This document shows, piece after piece, positions 11,569-22,310 of a DNA stretch of 64,000 bases. Each line of letters starts with the position of its first letter. Positions within the stretch are counted from its first letter, which is position 1. Where the stretch lies: assembly GCA_030248195.1 (NCBI GenBank), contig JASAND010022912.1, positions 62,001-126,000 of the forward strand, in the 5' to 3' direction. Both the position numbers and the translations under genes were made by a program. Under the pieces are notes generated by a model. It made no database searches. It had not been told where the DNA came from and saw only the letters and a list, made by a program, of their open reading frames with translations. Source of the stretch: Trissonchulus latispiculum. Taxonomy: Eukaryota; Nematoda; Enoplea; Enoplida; Ironidae.

Positions 11569-12896
11569 TAGATCAGATCGACGAAGCGCAATTAACTGTA
11601 CCCCAGCACTAGATAAAGAATCCAGAGAAGTTTACTATAATATCGAATTTGGTGGAGCTGCCTGGAGATATCGCCTTCTAATTGGTTATCCTGCGTGTTC
11701 TATGTTTGCATTGGTTTCATGTAGGTAATTTGGGAAATCGCTTTCCAAATCTTATGTACAAATCTTAATGTACCTCGATAGTCGTGTTTATTTTAACGCC
11801 ATTCAGTACAAACAAAGGTATGTCTGAAACATGTATACGTAATTCATTTAAATTTTTAGGACAGACCGTATTTACAGCATGAATTCTGAATGACTGTTTG
11901 GCTCACCTGAGTTGTTCGTGCAATTATAATAGAACGAAAAGTCAATAGTGTTTGTCTATAAACTATCCAATTAACCCTAACAAACCAGCTATGCCAAAAC
12001 TGTGCTAAAATGCAACTCGCTATTTTTGACAGAAATATTTGACTAAGCTATTTATTTTAGGCTTCATAAATCTTATCATCCTTACCTCCCCTATTTTGAG
12101 GGAACAACCTATATGGATCTATCTGAGGATGGTTACAATAAGCGACATTCTGCTTACTAGCGTCTACTGCTTTGTTTATGTTGGCCACATTACTATAATA
12201 GAGAGCACTTTTAGATACAGAATCTTTGAAGCTTACGTTCGACCAGTGGTTACGCGTTGGTCACAAATGTTTGCAGGTTCGACATTATGTCTGGTAACGG
12301 CTGAACGACTACTGGCCCTGACTATGCCAATAAGGTTTAAAGAATTGCCAATGACTATTTACCCAAATGCTGTAGTGTTTGCTTTAATGATAGGGAACTT
12401 TCTACTGGTCCTGCCGTCAGCCCTTGAGCGAAGGGTTGTAAACAGTTACAGAAACTTTTACAAACTGGAAATTAATTCTGACATAACAAAGCTGCAAATT
12501 TGGCAAGCCTATTTTCTTTTCACTGATTGCGGGCTAAGACTCAGTTATGTTGCAATCATTGTCATTCTTTGCATTGCGATAAGTGTGGCTTACATCAAAA
12601 ATAATGAGAAAATGGTAAAACATACAAACAAACGACCAGAGTCAGCTAACGTAACGTTGATGCTTATGATAACTGCATTGGCCTTCGCTTTGGCCAATTG
12701 TGCCATGCTGTCCTGCTATTTGGTCGACCGTTTGCTTGAACTAAATGTTGAGCAATCGCGATGGAATCAAATAGCCTGCTGTGCAGGGGATATCTTCACT
12801 ATAGTCAACTTAGGAATTAATTTTCCGATTTATATAGTCTTTAATCCTACCTATCGTAGAGCGGCGTTGACGATGGTGAAACGACGACATCTGTGA
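11569..12896 (+). CDS. Rhodopsin-like (class A) GPCR, peptide-receptor type, 5' exon missing
   Basis: Two exons are seen: 11569-11720 and 12061-12896 (stop), with donor T|GTAGGT and acceptor tttattttag. The second exon starts inside TM1, so the ATG at 12,039 lies in the intron and is not used. The first visible exon encodes an extracellular tail with an N-glycosylation site (INCT) and the start of TM1. The large exon carries TM2-TM7, with MFAGSTLCLVTAERLLAL at the end of TM3 (an ER version of the E/DRY motif) and NLGINFPIYIVFNPTYRR in TM7 in place of NPxxY. This pattern resembles invertebrate FMRFamide-type peptide receptors, but the ligand is unknown. It lies 1.2 kb downstream of the lectin on the same strand, an arrangement repeated at 58-62 kb. 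An AATAAA lies 76 nt after the stop. Confidence 0.8.
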
Positions 12897-12971
12897 ACAA
12901 ATGAACAATCAAAAGACAGCTTTAAATTCCGAAATCTTGATTATGCAATGAGTTTTAATATTTGTGCAAAT

Positions 12972-12977
12972 AATAAA
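12972..12977 (+). terminator. Poly(A) signal of the plus-strand GPCR
   Basis: AATAAA lies 76 nt downstream of the GPCR stop codon, a usual spacing for a 3' UTR. Confidence 0.6.
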
Positions 12978-14080
12978 GGCATTATTATACTTAGAGAGTT
13001 ATGGTTATGTAACGTGTAACAAGAGGTTGTTATTAACAATGACGAAAGCCCAATTGTGACAATCACCAAGTCAGCAGTACTGAGTTGTCATCCTCCTCTG
13101 TCCAATAAACAAATCAGTAGAGGACTATAAAAAGTAAGCTAGGCATTAAGCACACTTGACTAAACATTGCTGTTCGTTCAGTTTCTGCTTAATTTGCTTG
13201 CCACTTTTGTCGGTCCTACAAATAGCATTTCCAAGCTGCAGACACCTTCAGCTGCAGCACGTTAAGACTTATATACTAATTTAGTCATGTTACTGGGTAA
13301 AGCACATTATTCCTTAGAACGATAGTGGAAAGAACTGCCGTTACAGCACTTACTATCACAGTCACTTCTGTGCAACGCGTAATTTAATCAGAATCCAGGG
13401 TGCATATATGTAGACAGTCAGCAGTATCTGAAATTAAAACAAAATAATAACACGAAATCTCAAATTTGCAGATAATTTTGTTTTGAATTATAGTTCCGCA
13501 GCGTTTTCCAAAATGTTTTAAGCGAAATCAACAAATTATTCGAATTTCCGTGTCACCAATATATTTACGTGCAGAATGACAGCATTTGTCTTGTGTTTTT
13601 AAAACAATTACGCAGTCTCACAACATAGTGTGCCAACGCTATTTTGATAGACGCCGAAATCTGATATTAAGCGATCTAAGGCCCTACTTCTGTAAAGATT
13701 AATCAGTTAGATTAAAATTAAATTAAAGGATTAGCAGTTCGGATTAAACAGATTAAAGTTTAATCCATTTAATCCGATCATTTTAATCTTTAAAGAAATA
13801 GACCCTAAGCGATATTTGATTTCTGTAGAAAGAACGCAAACAAATGAAAAGGGAAGATAAAGAAAACAGAAATGAAACCAATTAGAATGGGGGCGAGCAA
13901 TGATAATTTGTTTAACAGTATTAACCAAAGTACCAATCGAAAAATAGAATTTTTCGCAACACTGAAATTGTAATGCATATGCTAAATCAACTTCGATGTT
14001 GAATATTGCGAAGTTTTCGTTGCAAGCAAACTTTAGAATTTACCGTTCTTGAACTCAGCCAGTTGGCTTGGCCGGTCGCT
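12978..14080. other. Intergenic with possible TATA box
   Basis: A ctataaaaag TATA-like sequence lies at about 13,124-13,133 and a TCAGT initiator-like sequence at about 13,178, but the spacing is longer than usual and no gene follows. No other feature is recognised. Confidence 0.35.
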
Positions 14081-14084
14081 GGGT

Positions 14085-14420
14085 TGGCCGCTGGCCGATG
14101 ATCGTTGGTCGACCTCTATCAAATGGCTGGGGACGTTGTTTAGTTATTATGAATTCGCTCTTCGTTATGGAGAAATAAGCTAAAAATGTGTGCTAACCTG
14201 GATTTTGCCTGCTATTTGCAACTTTGGTAAGTGACCACTTTAGCTAGAAGGTAGTCATCGGAGCAACCAAACAAGCGCCCCTGGATATATTCGTGCAGAA
14301 CACATCTGTTAAATAACAGCCATCTAACTTGCATAGTGCATGCTCTAAAATTGGTGGAAAAAATTGGTCGCGCTTTGCAAAAACTACATTTTTATGATAG
14401 CGGCCAACGGAATAATAATT
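14085..14420 (+). repeat. Dispersed repeat family B, copy 1
   Basis: This is related to 43,185-43,482 and, more weakly, to 59,605-59,745. Shared landmarks are cctctatcaaat-ctgggga, aaaaatgtgtg/aaaaatgtatg, tttgccta/tttgcctg, ttggtaagtgaccacttt/ttggcaagcgaccactct, and acacatctg(t/c)taa. No coding potential or termini could be defined. Confidence 0.5.
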
Positions 14421-15594
14421 GGAAGATAATCATCATTCGGAGACTATCAGATTGACACTCTTACGGATTGCAAAGCTCAAGACATATTTGGATTATTTGA
14501 TTTCTGCTGAAAGGACATGTTTTCGTTGCCAAAATAAGAAAATTAGCTATATCCCACGATAAGGGAAAGCTAGAAATTTGTTTCAAAAAGAATGTAGAGC
14601 TCAACGCGATCTTTCGAATGATCAGCTGTTTTCAAACTTTTAGAAATTAGCATAAACCCCCTGAAAGGAGTTATCAAATTTTTGAAGCGAGACTGGTTAG
14701 AGGGTGTTAGAATCCTAACCTAACTTAAGTATTTTCGAAACTTCAAATATTTTGGAAAGTTTCATCTAATTTCATCTTGATTGATGCTGTCAACCAACAA
14801 TGTGTGCCCTAAGGCACTCACCACGTTAAAGATCTTAGGTCAGGTCTGTATGCACTATGCATAGTCTTGGGCTGCTCTTTAGCCTGGGCTATTTCTGCAA
14901 TTGGCATGTGCTGACTTTCTTGACGCAATTTTTAGTAGCGTTCTAAAGTTTGACAGTACTATTTTAAGCAAAATTTAGCACCAGATTTGGTTTTGCAATA
15001 CCCCAGGTCCAAGTTTAGGGCTAAATGGATTTTTATAGCAGAATACATGTGTCACAAGCACTTTTACGCTAACTCTGGATTAGTTAAATAAACATGCAAT
15101 TAAACTAATTACACAAACACGTAGGTAGTAACTTCAATTACTATAGCTATAACGAAGGTAAACTATTTATCGTAGTTGAATTCTTTAGCTTAAAAGTTTT
15201 CACTCAAAACTTTAATTCTATTTTTGAAATAGCAACTTATTCAAGACAACGTCTAGACAGTTTCCGTTTTTATGCCAAAGACTCAAACCAAATTTCAGAC
15301 AGCAACAAGGCTGCATAGTGCATACGGTATGTTTGTCGAGCTGACAAAGCATTTCTAAGAATAGTTAACCCGCTGAGCCAATGGCTTTTGGCAATGACGA
15401 AGCAACACTTAAAGCATTGGTTAGAAATTCTCAAACCTAGCACGATCACGCAAACCAGCCAATTAGACTCAACGCACCGCCTAAAGACCTTGACCCCATA
15501 AAGTATAAAAGAGACCAAGAACTTGTTGTTTCGTCAGTCTGTCCTTATCGTTTGAGTCGAGTGGTTGCCACGTTGTGTTGTGGTTGCCTCTAGG
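14421..15594. other. Intergenic with a core-promoter-like site
   Basis: No gene is recognised. The one notable signal is the TATA plus initiator pair listed separately at 15,499-15,540. Confidence 0.4.
15499..15540 (+). promoter_or_regulatory. Candidate core promoter (TATA + TCAGT initiator)
   Basis: gtataaaaga at about 15,499 is followed about 30 bp later by a TCAGTC sequence near 15,535. This matches the TATA and Inr spacing of arthropod-style core promoters. No confident coding exon follows, and a MITE sits about 60 bp downstream. It may drive a non-coding or unrecognised transcript, or be chance. Confidence 0.3.
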
Positions 15595-15772
15595 TGCATT
15601 CATAGTCGCGAACGCAGAGAGACGCGCGTCGATGCCTCAGATTGTAACATGCTGTTTTAGCCGTTTAAAAATAATTGTAGTGTATTCATGCTCACGAACG
15701 CATGCAGACGCTTACGTACGCGCGTCGACGAGCGTCTACGCGCGTCTGATTACGTCTGGAACTATTAATGCA
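15595..15772. mobile_element. CG-rich MITE 1 with TGCA target duplication
   Basis: A short element with imperfect terminal inverted repeats (ttcatagtcgcgaacgcag at the left, matched by the complement of ctgattacgtctggaactattaa at the right) is bounded by TGCA at 15595-15598 and 15769-15772. The interior is rich in CGCGTCGACG-type palindromes. Related copies lie at about 16,955-17,076 and 17,753-17,869. Confidence 0.6.
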
Positions 15773-16557
15773 CCTTTATTGTTTGACGTACGTATAACAA
15801 ACTGGTAAGTGCGTAGACTCGCGTCCAATGATCATAAGCATAGGGTCAAAGTAGTAGGATTGGAAATAGTTCAGTTCTGTGCGTCGTAGCCGCGTCTGCC
15901 TATCTAACTAACAAATCATTCCGTGTTACAAATCGGCATAGCTGGCTACACATCCATTTTCTGTAGAGTGTTGCAACTTGCAAACAATGAATTTTTTGTA
16001 AATGTTTATAATTGGAGGTCTTTCTAAAAATGCACGGCAGATGGATTTTGATTTGTTTGATGTGGATTTTGATGGTCCAGCATAGAAACGCGGACGCGAA
16101 CCTAAGAATGTTTGGAAACGCCCGTGATGGATTATTTCATTGTAAGTTGAACAGAATACAGTTTTTAGTTTGTGCAACTTTGTTCGAAGAAAGCAAAAAC
16201 AAATGATGTCTATCTTGTTTTAATGGAAATTACAGCAATAACGTTATCCATGTACATTTGCAAAAGAATATTTTCGGTCGAACGTACATATGCAGGTATT
16301 TTTGGGAAGTAATAGCAAATTTCCAGCACCTAGTTCCATCCAAACCAAGACCAAAATCAAAAGTAATAACAGATACAAAAATAATCAGTTTCGTGGGAAA
16401 AATTTGAAATTTAGTTTTGTTTGAATTTAAGTGAATGTTTTAAATTCTTGTTATCAATACAAGAACTTTCTCTGACTTTTTCATTTTCCCGGTTTTCCTT
16501 ATTATTTCACGATTTTCCCTGATATTCCCTGTTTTTTTCTGCTCGCATAAACCCTGG

Positions 16558-16813
16558 GTCCGCAAATACTCCGCATCCGCTACCGTAAATTATACCAACC
16601 GATATCCTGAGTTGCAGCTAGCGGACAAGGACTTTTTGCGAGGCCTTGATGTAGCCATCAAATAGAAGAACAATACAACAACTGAGGAAATGTTACGGCA
16701 ACTTAACAAAAATGTCCAAGCAGAGCCTTAGTAGGTCACACGGGTACAGATTGTAGATTTTGAAGCTTTCCCTCTGTCATCAAAAAGTCTGCCATTCATA
16801 TTCTTTGCACGCT
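16558..16813 (+). pseudogene. Possible decayed coding fragment, unknown family
   Basis: One frame starting at 16,558 reads through with three in-frame stop codons and a protein-like composition (for example VNYTNRYPELQLADKDFLRG). I do not recognise the family. It could be a broken exon or processed pseudogene, or it could be chance. Confidence 0.25.
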
Positions 16814-16954
16814 GATAGCTTGAGATAGCATTCTTGTATGGGCTACTTGGCCTGGCCCAAGATTTTAACTTTGAATACTTCATAATTTATATTTGTCCAG
16901 GATCCAAGTTAGTGCAGGCCGTATCACTGGTCAACTGGCAAGTCATAAGGTGCC

Positions 16955-17076
16955 TTCATAGTCGCGAACGCAGGTGCACGCGCGTCGACGCGCGCCTACG
17001 TGCGTCTACAAACGTCAATATCATTTTGCGCGCATCAACGCGCGTCGATGTGCGTCGATGCGCGTAAACTGGCATT
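16955..17076. mobile_element. CG-rich MITE 2
   Basis: The left end, ttcatagtcgcgaacgcagg, matches the left end of the element at 15,599, followed by alternating CGCGTCGACGCGCG blocks. The right end near actggcattaag is less certain and no clear target duplication was found. Confidence 0.5.
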
Positions 17077-17106
17077 AAGAGTTCATAATTTATTCCTTTA
17101 TATTAT

Positions 17107-17710
17107 AGAAGAAGAGTAAGCCACTAGAGGGCTTCTCTTCTTGACATTGCGTAACGGTGCTCCGCCCACAATACGCAAATGTTCCCCCGTTTGGTGGGTG
17201 GGTCGACAAGCATACCCCCTGCCCGTTTGGTGGGGGGGAGCAAGAACAGGTACCCGTTTGGTGGGGGGGTAGGCAGAATGGGGTCCCCGTTTGGGGGGGG
17301 GGCCGCCAACTCAGACTAAGATGGCCAGAATCTGATTGGCTGTTGGCGACCCCCCCCCAAACGAGGACCTCTTTTGCCTACGCCCCCACCCCCACCAAAC
17401 GGGGACCTCTCTTTGCTACCCCCCCCCCCACCAAACGGGGATCCATTTTAGAGTAGAACAAAAACTACCGTAATCCTCTGCTCTACCCCCCCCCCTCCTA
17501 CCAAACGGGGAGGGGGTCTCTGCAATCTGATTGGCTGTTGGCTACCCCCCTCCCCCCACCAAACAGGGACCTCATTTCTGCTACCCCCCACCAAACGGGG
17601 ACCTCTTTTCTGCTACCCCCCCACCAAACGGGGACCATTCGCGTATTCTGGTCGGAGCACCGTTACGCAATGCCAAGAAGAGAAGCCATCTAGTGGCTTA
17701 CTCTTCTTCT
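17107..17710. mobile_element. Non-autonomous element with 70-bp TIRs and G/C-tract core
   Basis: Terminal inverted repeats at 17107-17176 and 17641-17710 match with only a few differences. Both start AGAAGAAGAGTAAGCCACTA. The core has four G-rich units of CCCGTTTGGTGGGG type at 17,185-17,300. Seven or so copies of the reverse complement (CCCCACCAAACGGGG) follow at 17,350-17,635, so orientation switches in the middle. A 16-nt phrase, tctgattggctgttgg, occurs twice (about 17,331 and 17,526). Open frames across the core are repeat artefacts. TAT flanks both ends and may be a 3-bp target duplication. Confidence 0.75.
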
Positions 17711-17752
17711 TATATATAGTGCAATTATGCACTCTTGCTGGCATGCTACAAA

Positions 17753-17869
17753 TGGGCGCGTCGATGCTTCCAGTGGTAGCATAGTGCCAGGACGTGATGT
17801 TTCGTTTGGAAACGTCGACGCGCGTCTACGCGCGTCTAGAGACGACTGGGACTATGAAATCACCATTAG
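17753..17869. mobile_element. CG-rich MITE 3 (probably partial)
   Basis: The right end, gactgggactatgaa, is the complement of the left TIR of the copies at 15.6 and 16.95 kb. It is preceded by CGTCGACGCGCGTCTACGCG. The left terminus is unclear. Confidence 0.45.
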
Positions 17870-18025
17870 CCAGCACTGAATCAGCGCACAACTATGTTTA
17901 CCGCACTTAGTGTTCTATAAAAATGTGCCAAAATTTAGTTTCTAAAAACTGAAGATACAAGCGCTCTCAATATTTTCTTGGAAAAAGCCCCTTCCACCAG
18001 CACCCAACCCAATGTTAGTGGACTA

Positions 18026-18387
18026 CAGTTCTGGTCAGAAATAAGTTTCTTATTTTTGCGAATATTCGCAGTTTCGAGAAGACATTCGACACCAAAAATT
18101 TTGATGAGTGTTCGCGAAGGAGCGAATACAGAGTCCTTTGTGCATTAAAACAAACAGCAGGGTGCCTGCTGCTTTAATTTAACTGCAAGTAGCCACCGGC
18201 GAACTGGTCCATTTTACCTCTGTGTAGTAAGGACAGCTGTCAGAAACAAACAGCCCTGCTGTGAAAGAGAAGACTTGCGAAGGAAAATTTAAGCCGACCT
18301 GCGCGAAAGTTATCTAACTACATTCGCGAATTCGCGAAGGCTCTTCGCATTCGCCTTCGCGAACAAAGTTATTTGTGACCGGGACTG
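18026..18387. mobile_element. Tc1/mariner-like MITE with TA target duplication
   Basis: The TIRs read CAGTTCTGGTCAGAAATAA at the left and CAGTCCCGGTCACAAATAA as the complement of the right end. TA flanks them at 18024-18025 and 18388-18389. The interior is built from nested cttcgcgaa/ttcgcgaag palindromes and has no transposase frame. TA target use and the CAGT start fit the Tc1/mariner superfamily. Confidence 0.75.
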
Positions 18388-18389
18388 TA

Positions 18390-19196
18390 TAACCATGTTC
18401 CAACCAGAATATTGCCCCCTACTTACAGCGGACCGTGCGGCATTTTCCTAATCGACGTGAGGGTGTCCAACAAACATTTTGATTACAAGATTAGTTTCTG
18501 ACAGTTTGAGATTTTTTCCAAACCTAATGGCCAATGATTTAGGGAAGTAGGATATATAGAGTTCAGTTGATTGAGTATTGCGGTAGTTTCATCTCACTTT
18601 CAAAAGTAAGCACTAAATGTGCCTTTGTTAAACAACCACTCAGATTTCAGAAACACCCGTCTGTGTTGAAAAGCCAGCTTCAGAATTATTGTAAACTGAT
18701 GCGGACTCGAGCAGTTTCAACTCTCGCAAAAAACTACAAAACTGAACGTCAAGGGTCGCGCTGAAACTGATTCAAAAATTAATAAACTAACTAATCTTGA
18801 CTTTTCATCAATGGTCACCGGTCCGTAACTAAATCCAAGTCCCGACCTAAGTTTGTTTAGACCCTATGCCTATGTATTTTAGTTCGGTCGTTTGATAGGA
18901 AGTTTTCTTGAATTAGTTTCCTTGCCTCAACTTTATTCTGCTCTTTTCGGCTCCGAGATTTTAATTTTATCGTCTAATTGAATTTAAAAGGTTAAATTTT
19001 GATAAAAACAAAATAAAACTAAATTCTGATAAAAAAATTTCAAATGATAGCACAAGGGCATAGCTGTGATGAATATTAAATGCTGTAGCAAGTGATCACA
19101 GTTTTCTACACACATTTTTGTGTCAAACGGCATCCAATAAAGACAAAATCTGGACTGAGATTTGATCGCCTACATTGGTCACAAACATTCTCCAAA
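18390..19196. other. Upstream region of the transporter gene
   Basis: No gene is recognised. The 18,567-18,764 frame has no family motif. The 5' UTR and promoter of the downstream transporter should lie here, but no clear TATA or initiator was identified. Confidence 0.4.
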
Positions 19197-21296
19197 ATGA
19201 ACTTTCTGAAAAAGTTTCCTGTCGAAACTTCGGCAGCCGTTGCCAAACGCTACAGTCGACGATCCCTGTTTCTGGTGGTTCTGGTGATGGCCGTTGGATT
19301 CAATTCCGGAACCCAGAAAGTCTGTACGGACAATCTCCATCGGAGCGGAGGGATGCTATTTATTGGATACCTGATCGGGACCCTGGTCTGCATTGGACCC
19401 ATCCTTTACTTGGACATCTTTTTGGCCAACTTCACCGGCCGCACGTCGGCCTGGATCCTAAGGCACTCGACTCCCGCGCTGCGCGGAGTCGGCCTCTACG
19501 TTTTCGTGCTGACGCTGAGCAGCTTTGTCGAAGCAACAGCAGAGCTCTGCGCTGACTTCATCGTTTTCGCGCGTCTACTGCTAGTCATTGACAGCGTGGT
19601 GCAGTGTGGGAACGTGTGGAATAACGCGACCGAGTGTTACACTCACGAACAGCTCGCCTTAAATACGACAGCTGGGGGCAAGGTTGCTGTACAGCAAATT
19701 GCTGTGGTACAGTTTCTGACGTCCGCCAAAGGCTATGCGAATTTCTACTTTGGTGGGAGTTTCCCAAGTTTTTTCATCTTTTTCCTCCTCATGATAATCT
19801 ATATCATTACCGTTCTGATGAAGTGGAAAACCCTGGCAAAGATCTACTATGGAATTACCGGGCTGGTTACCACTTTACACCTGATAAATCTCGGCTTCTA
19901 TCTTTTCGCTCTGGTTAAGACAAAGTTCTACCCACTGGGACATCTGATTACGGGCAACTCAAAGTTTGATATTTTCGTAATTGTCGATGGGGTAATGCTG
20001 GCTACGGCCATGTATATGACCGGCAACGGAGTTATGCCCGGGATAGTTCGCCGAGCACCGATGTTCGATAATATGTTCAAAAATACTGTAATTATCCTGG
20101 GCATCGTTACGGGCATGACTTGGTTGTTGGGGCTGATAAGGGCCTCCGCAACCTTTATCTGGCTACACCAGCTCAACTCAATCGTTGATGCCAAAGAAAT
20201 TCAGTCGATGCTTACGATGGGATTTACGACCATACCCGAACTGCTGTTTGCCATTCTGGGTTACCATGCGGTAACCGGTGTGCCGAAAGTGGTACTCCTA
20301 TGCCTGCAGATGCTGCCAATCTTCATACAGCACATCGCGTTTTTGATGCTGTTGATTGACATCATTCGCAGCACCATTTTTGACATCTGCACCTTCTCAG
20401 ATGTCTACGAGTTTCGAATTCCCACCTCAATCGCCATGGCGGTGCTGTTCATTTCCGCCTGCTTTTCGTCGATTAGCTGGGGCGGTCGACTGATCGCCTA
20501 TCGCTACTCCGCGTCCGCTGCTGCCACAGCAGCATCTGCGCTTTTCACGCTGGTTTTCGCCTTCTTCTATGGCATTTCGCGGCTTCACAAGGAGCTGAAG
20601 TTCTTCAAGCAGCTTCGTATTCCGCTTAAGGTTTACGTTGTCATCTACAAGGGTGTGGCGCCCTGGTTTGCCCTAATTACCGCCGTCGTCTACCTGGCTA
20701 CAATCGATGCCCGATTCACCATCACAGGCTACCTGGGACTGCATCCGGATCTAAACTACGATTTTGCCATCAAAGTTTCCTGGATTGGGGTGGGAATTGT
20801 TCTGTCGATAATCACTGCCTACGTACTACTGGAGGTCTGGAAAGCCCTGAAAATGTATTCCTCGGTTAAGGCCTGCCTTCAGGCCACCGAAGTTTGGGGT
20901 CCGGCGGACCCAGCGCTCTATCGAATCTACCGTTCCTGCATCGCGCCTAAAAGTCCGGAAGAACTGCGTCGACACCGGCAACCGATATCCGAGAAGGAAC
21001 TGCTAAATGTGGTCGTTCTTGAAGAAAATATTCAAAAAAGACGAGATTTGTTGGACGTAAATCCGCCACGGTCCCGAAAATCCACATCCCATTCGTTTAT
21101 TCTAGCTTCGCAGGATCGACGAAGAAGAATCCGGAAAAAATCGATTGCCCAAAAGTCGGGAACGGAAAAAGAAATCCGAGCAGAGCGGAAAAAAATGAGA
21201 CCAGTTTCGTCAGAAAAATTGAGTCAAGAAAATTTACTGACAACCGAGCCAGCCAAAACTGTGACTAAGTCAACGTCAAAGTCAAACCTAAATTAG
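19197..21296 (+). CDS. SLC6-type (Na+/Cl- neurotransmitter symporter family) divergent 12-TM transporter, intronless
   Basis: From the Met at 19,197 (CAAAATGAAC context) the product is about 699 aa. An in-frame Met at 19,092 would add 35 poorly conserved residues. The layout follows the SLC6 fold: TM1 near KRYSRRSLFLVVLVMAVGF, then an NGGG-loop relative (HRSGGMLF), TM2 with GPILYLDIFLANF, and a large second extracellular loop with paired Cys and N-glycosylation sites (WNNATEC). Paired helices continue to about residue 590, followed by a basic Ser/Lys-rich tail. The conserved NxWRFPY signature of TM1, which contributes to the substrate and sodium sites, is replaced by GFNSGTQ. It may therefore be a non-canonical or non-sodium-coupled member. 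It has no introns and is more GC-rich than its surroundings, which could mean an old retrocopy. It shows no stops or frameshifts. Confidence 0.8.
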   Translation: MNFLKKFPVETSAAVAKRYSRRSLFLVVLVMAVGFNSGTQKVCTDNLHRSGGMLFIGYLIGTLVCIGPILYLDIFLANFTGRTSAWILRHSTPALRGVGLYVFVLTLSSFVEATAELCADFIVFARLLLVIDSVVQCGNVWNNATECYTHEQLALNTTAGGKVAVQQIAVVQFLTSAKGYANFYFGGSFPSFFIFFLLMIIYIITVLMKWKTLAKIYYGITGLVTTLHLINLGFYLFALVKTKFYPLGHLITGNSKFDIFVIVDGVMLATAMYMTGNGVMPGIVRRAPMFDNMFKNTVIILGIVTGMTWLLGLIRASATFIWLHQLNSIVDAKEIQSMLTMGFTTIPELLFAILGYHAVTGVPKVVLLCLQMLPIFIQHIAFLMLLIDIIRSTIFDICTFSDVYEFRIPTSIAMAVLFISACFSSISWGGRLIAYRYSASAAATAASALFTLVFAFFYGISRLHKELKFFKQLRIPLKVYVVIYKGVAPWFALITAVVYLATIDARFTITGYLGLHPDLNYDFAIKVSWIGVGIVLSIITAYVLLEVWKALKMYSSVKACLQATEVWGPADPALYRIYRSCIAPKSPEELRRHRQPISEKELLNVVVLEENIQKRRDLLDVNPPRSRKSTSHSFILASQDRRRRIRKKSIAQKSGTEKEIRAERKKMRPVSSEKLSQENLLTTEPAKTVTKSTSKSNLN

Positions 21297-21740
21297 GTAT
21301 AAAGTTGTTTTCCACAGTTCAGGATTGTACTGGTTTTTGTTAGGGAAAATCATCTTTTACTTGAATGTAGTCTGTGTGTGCAGTTGATTTCGTGTAGACA
21401 TATTATTAAAGGGAACATATTCCTGTTGTATAGCAGCGAAACTGCTTCTTTCCAACCTTAGGGAGTACCACTCAATCTGGTACTGTGTTTATTGTACGGT
21501 ACTAATAGAAACTGATGGATATGTTCCGATATTGCATCATCAACTAACATTGTAAGTCGGGAAGCAATGTTCGACTACAGTGTTGTGAGAACCTGTTTGG
21601 TTTTTCAAGAAAAGGCTATCCAACACTATTGTTGGCCTGTATAGAAAAAATGGGACTTCGAACCTCTCGGGGGAATAAGGACGAGTGGATTACCAAAACA
21701 ACGTTAATACAATGCGCAATAGTTGTGCCGTTAAGAAATT
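21297..21740. other. 3' flank of the transporter gene
   Basis: Presumed 3' UTR and spacer. No canonical AATAAA is obvious; attattaaa near 21,402 is the closest match. Nothing else is recognised. Confidence 0.4.
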
Positions 21741-21744
21741 TCCT

Positions 21745-22310
21745 GGGCCGGGTCCTGGCCCGGTCCTGCTGAACCGACGGGGCTGGGCCTGGGGACCGGT
21801 GGGTGCTCAAGGCCCGGCAGGTCCGGCCCGGGCCCAGAGGCCCAATTGGTTCGGCAATGGTCCATACGTATACTGTGTCAAACAGTAGTTAGTGCTATAT
21901 ATTTCAATTTAGCATCTCCTAGAAGCTTAAATTCGACTATCAATTGAAGATAGTTTGGAACAATTATGAAATATGCACAACAAAAATATGCATAACAACC
22001 ATACATGTGCTTGGGGGGGTTTCACCCCCCCCCCAGAATCCGGATTTTTCCGGTAAAAAACCGGAAAAATCCGGTTTTGCGGCGCCCTTCGGCGCCAATC
22101 TTCGGCCGCCCTTCACCCCCGCCCCCAAATTTCCCCTCCTGCACATGTCTGATAACATCTATGCTGACGGAGCTTGGCCTGACTTTCAAGGAGGGGCAGG
22201 CCCGGTTGCCCCGCTCAGGCCTTCGCGGCTGACCGGCCCAGGGCCTGGGGCGAGCCTGCTGCTAAAACAACCGGGCCCGGAGCCTAAGGCAAGATTCTAG
22301 GCCTGGGAAC
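21745..22310. repeat. GC-rich inverted element with internal perfect hairpins
   Basis: GC-rich ends built from GGCCCGG and CCTGGGCC words (21,745-21,840 and 22,195-22,305) are roughly inverted relative to each other around an AT-rich core. Inside lie a perfect 15-bp hairpin (22040-22054/22060-22074, AAAAA loop) and a GGCGCC-CTTC-GGCGCC hairpin (22081-22096). A C10 tract lies near 22,025-22,034. Collagen-like translations of this stretch are composition artefacts. Confidence 0.5.

Noticed and set aside
12039..12060. ATG at 12,039 as the GPCR start
   Set aside because: It lies in the intron just before a good acceptor. Joining to the upstream exon completes TM1 and matches the paralogue.
17124..17719. 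Pro/Gly-rich frames at 17.1-17.7 kb
   Set aside because: They arise from the G/C-tract repeat units inside a TIR element.
21616..22300. Collagen-like frames at 21.6-22.3 kb
   Set aside because: GC-rich repeat composition, with no Gly-X-Y register maintained and frames open on both strands.
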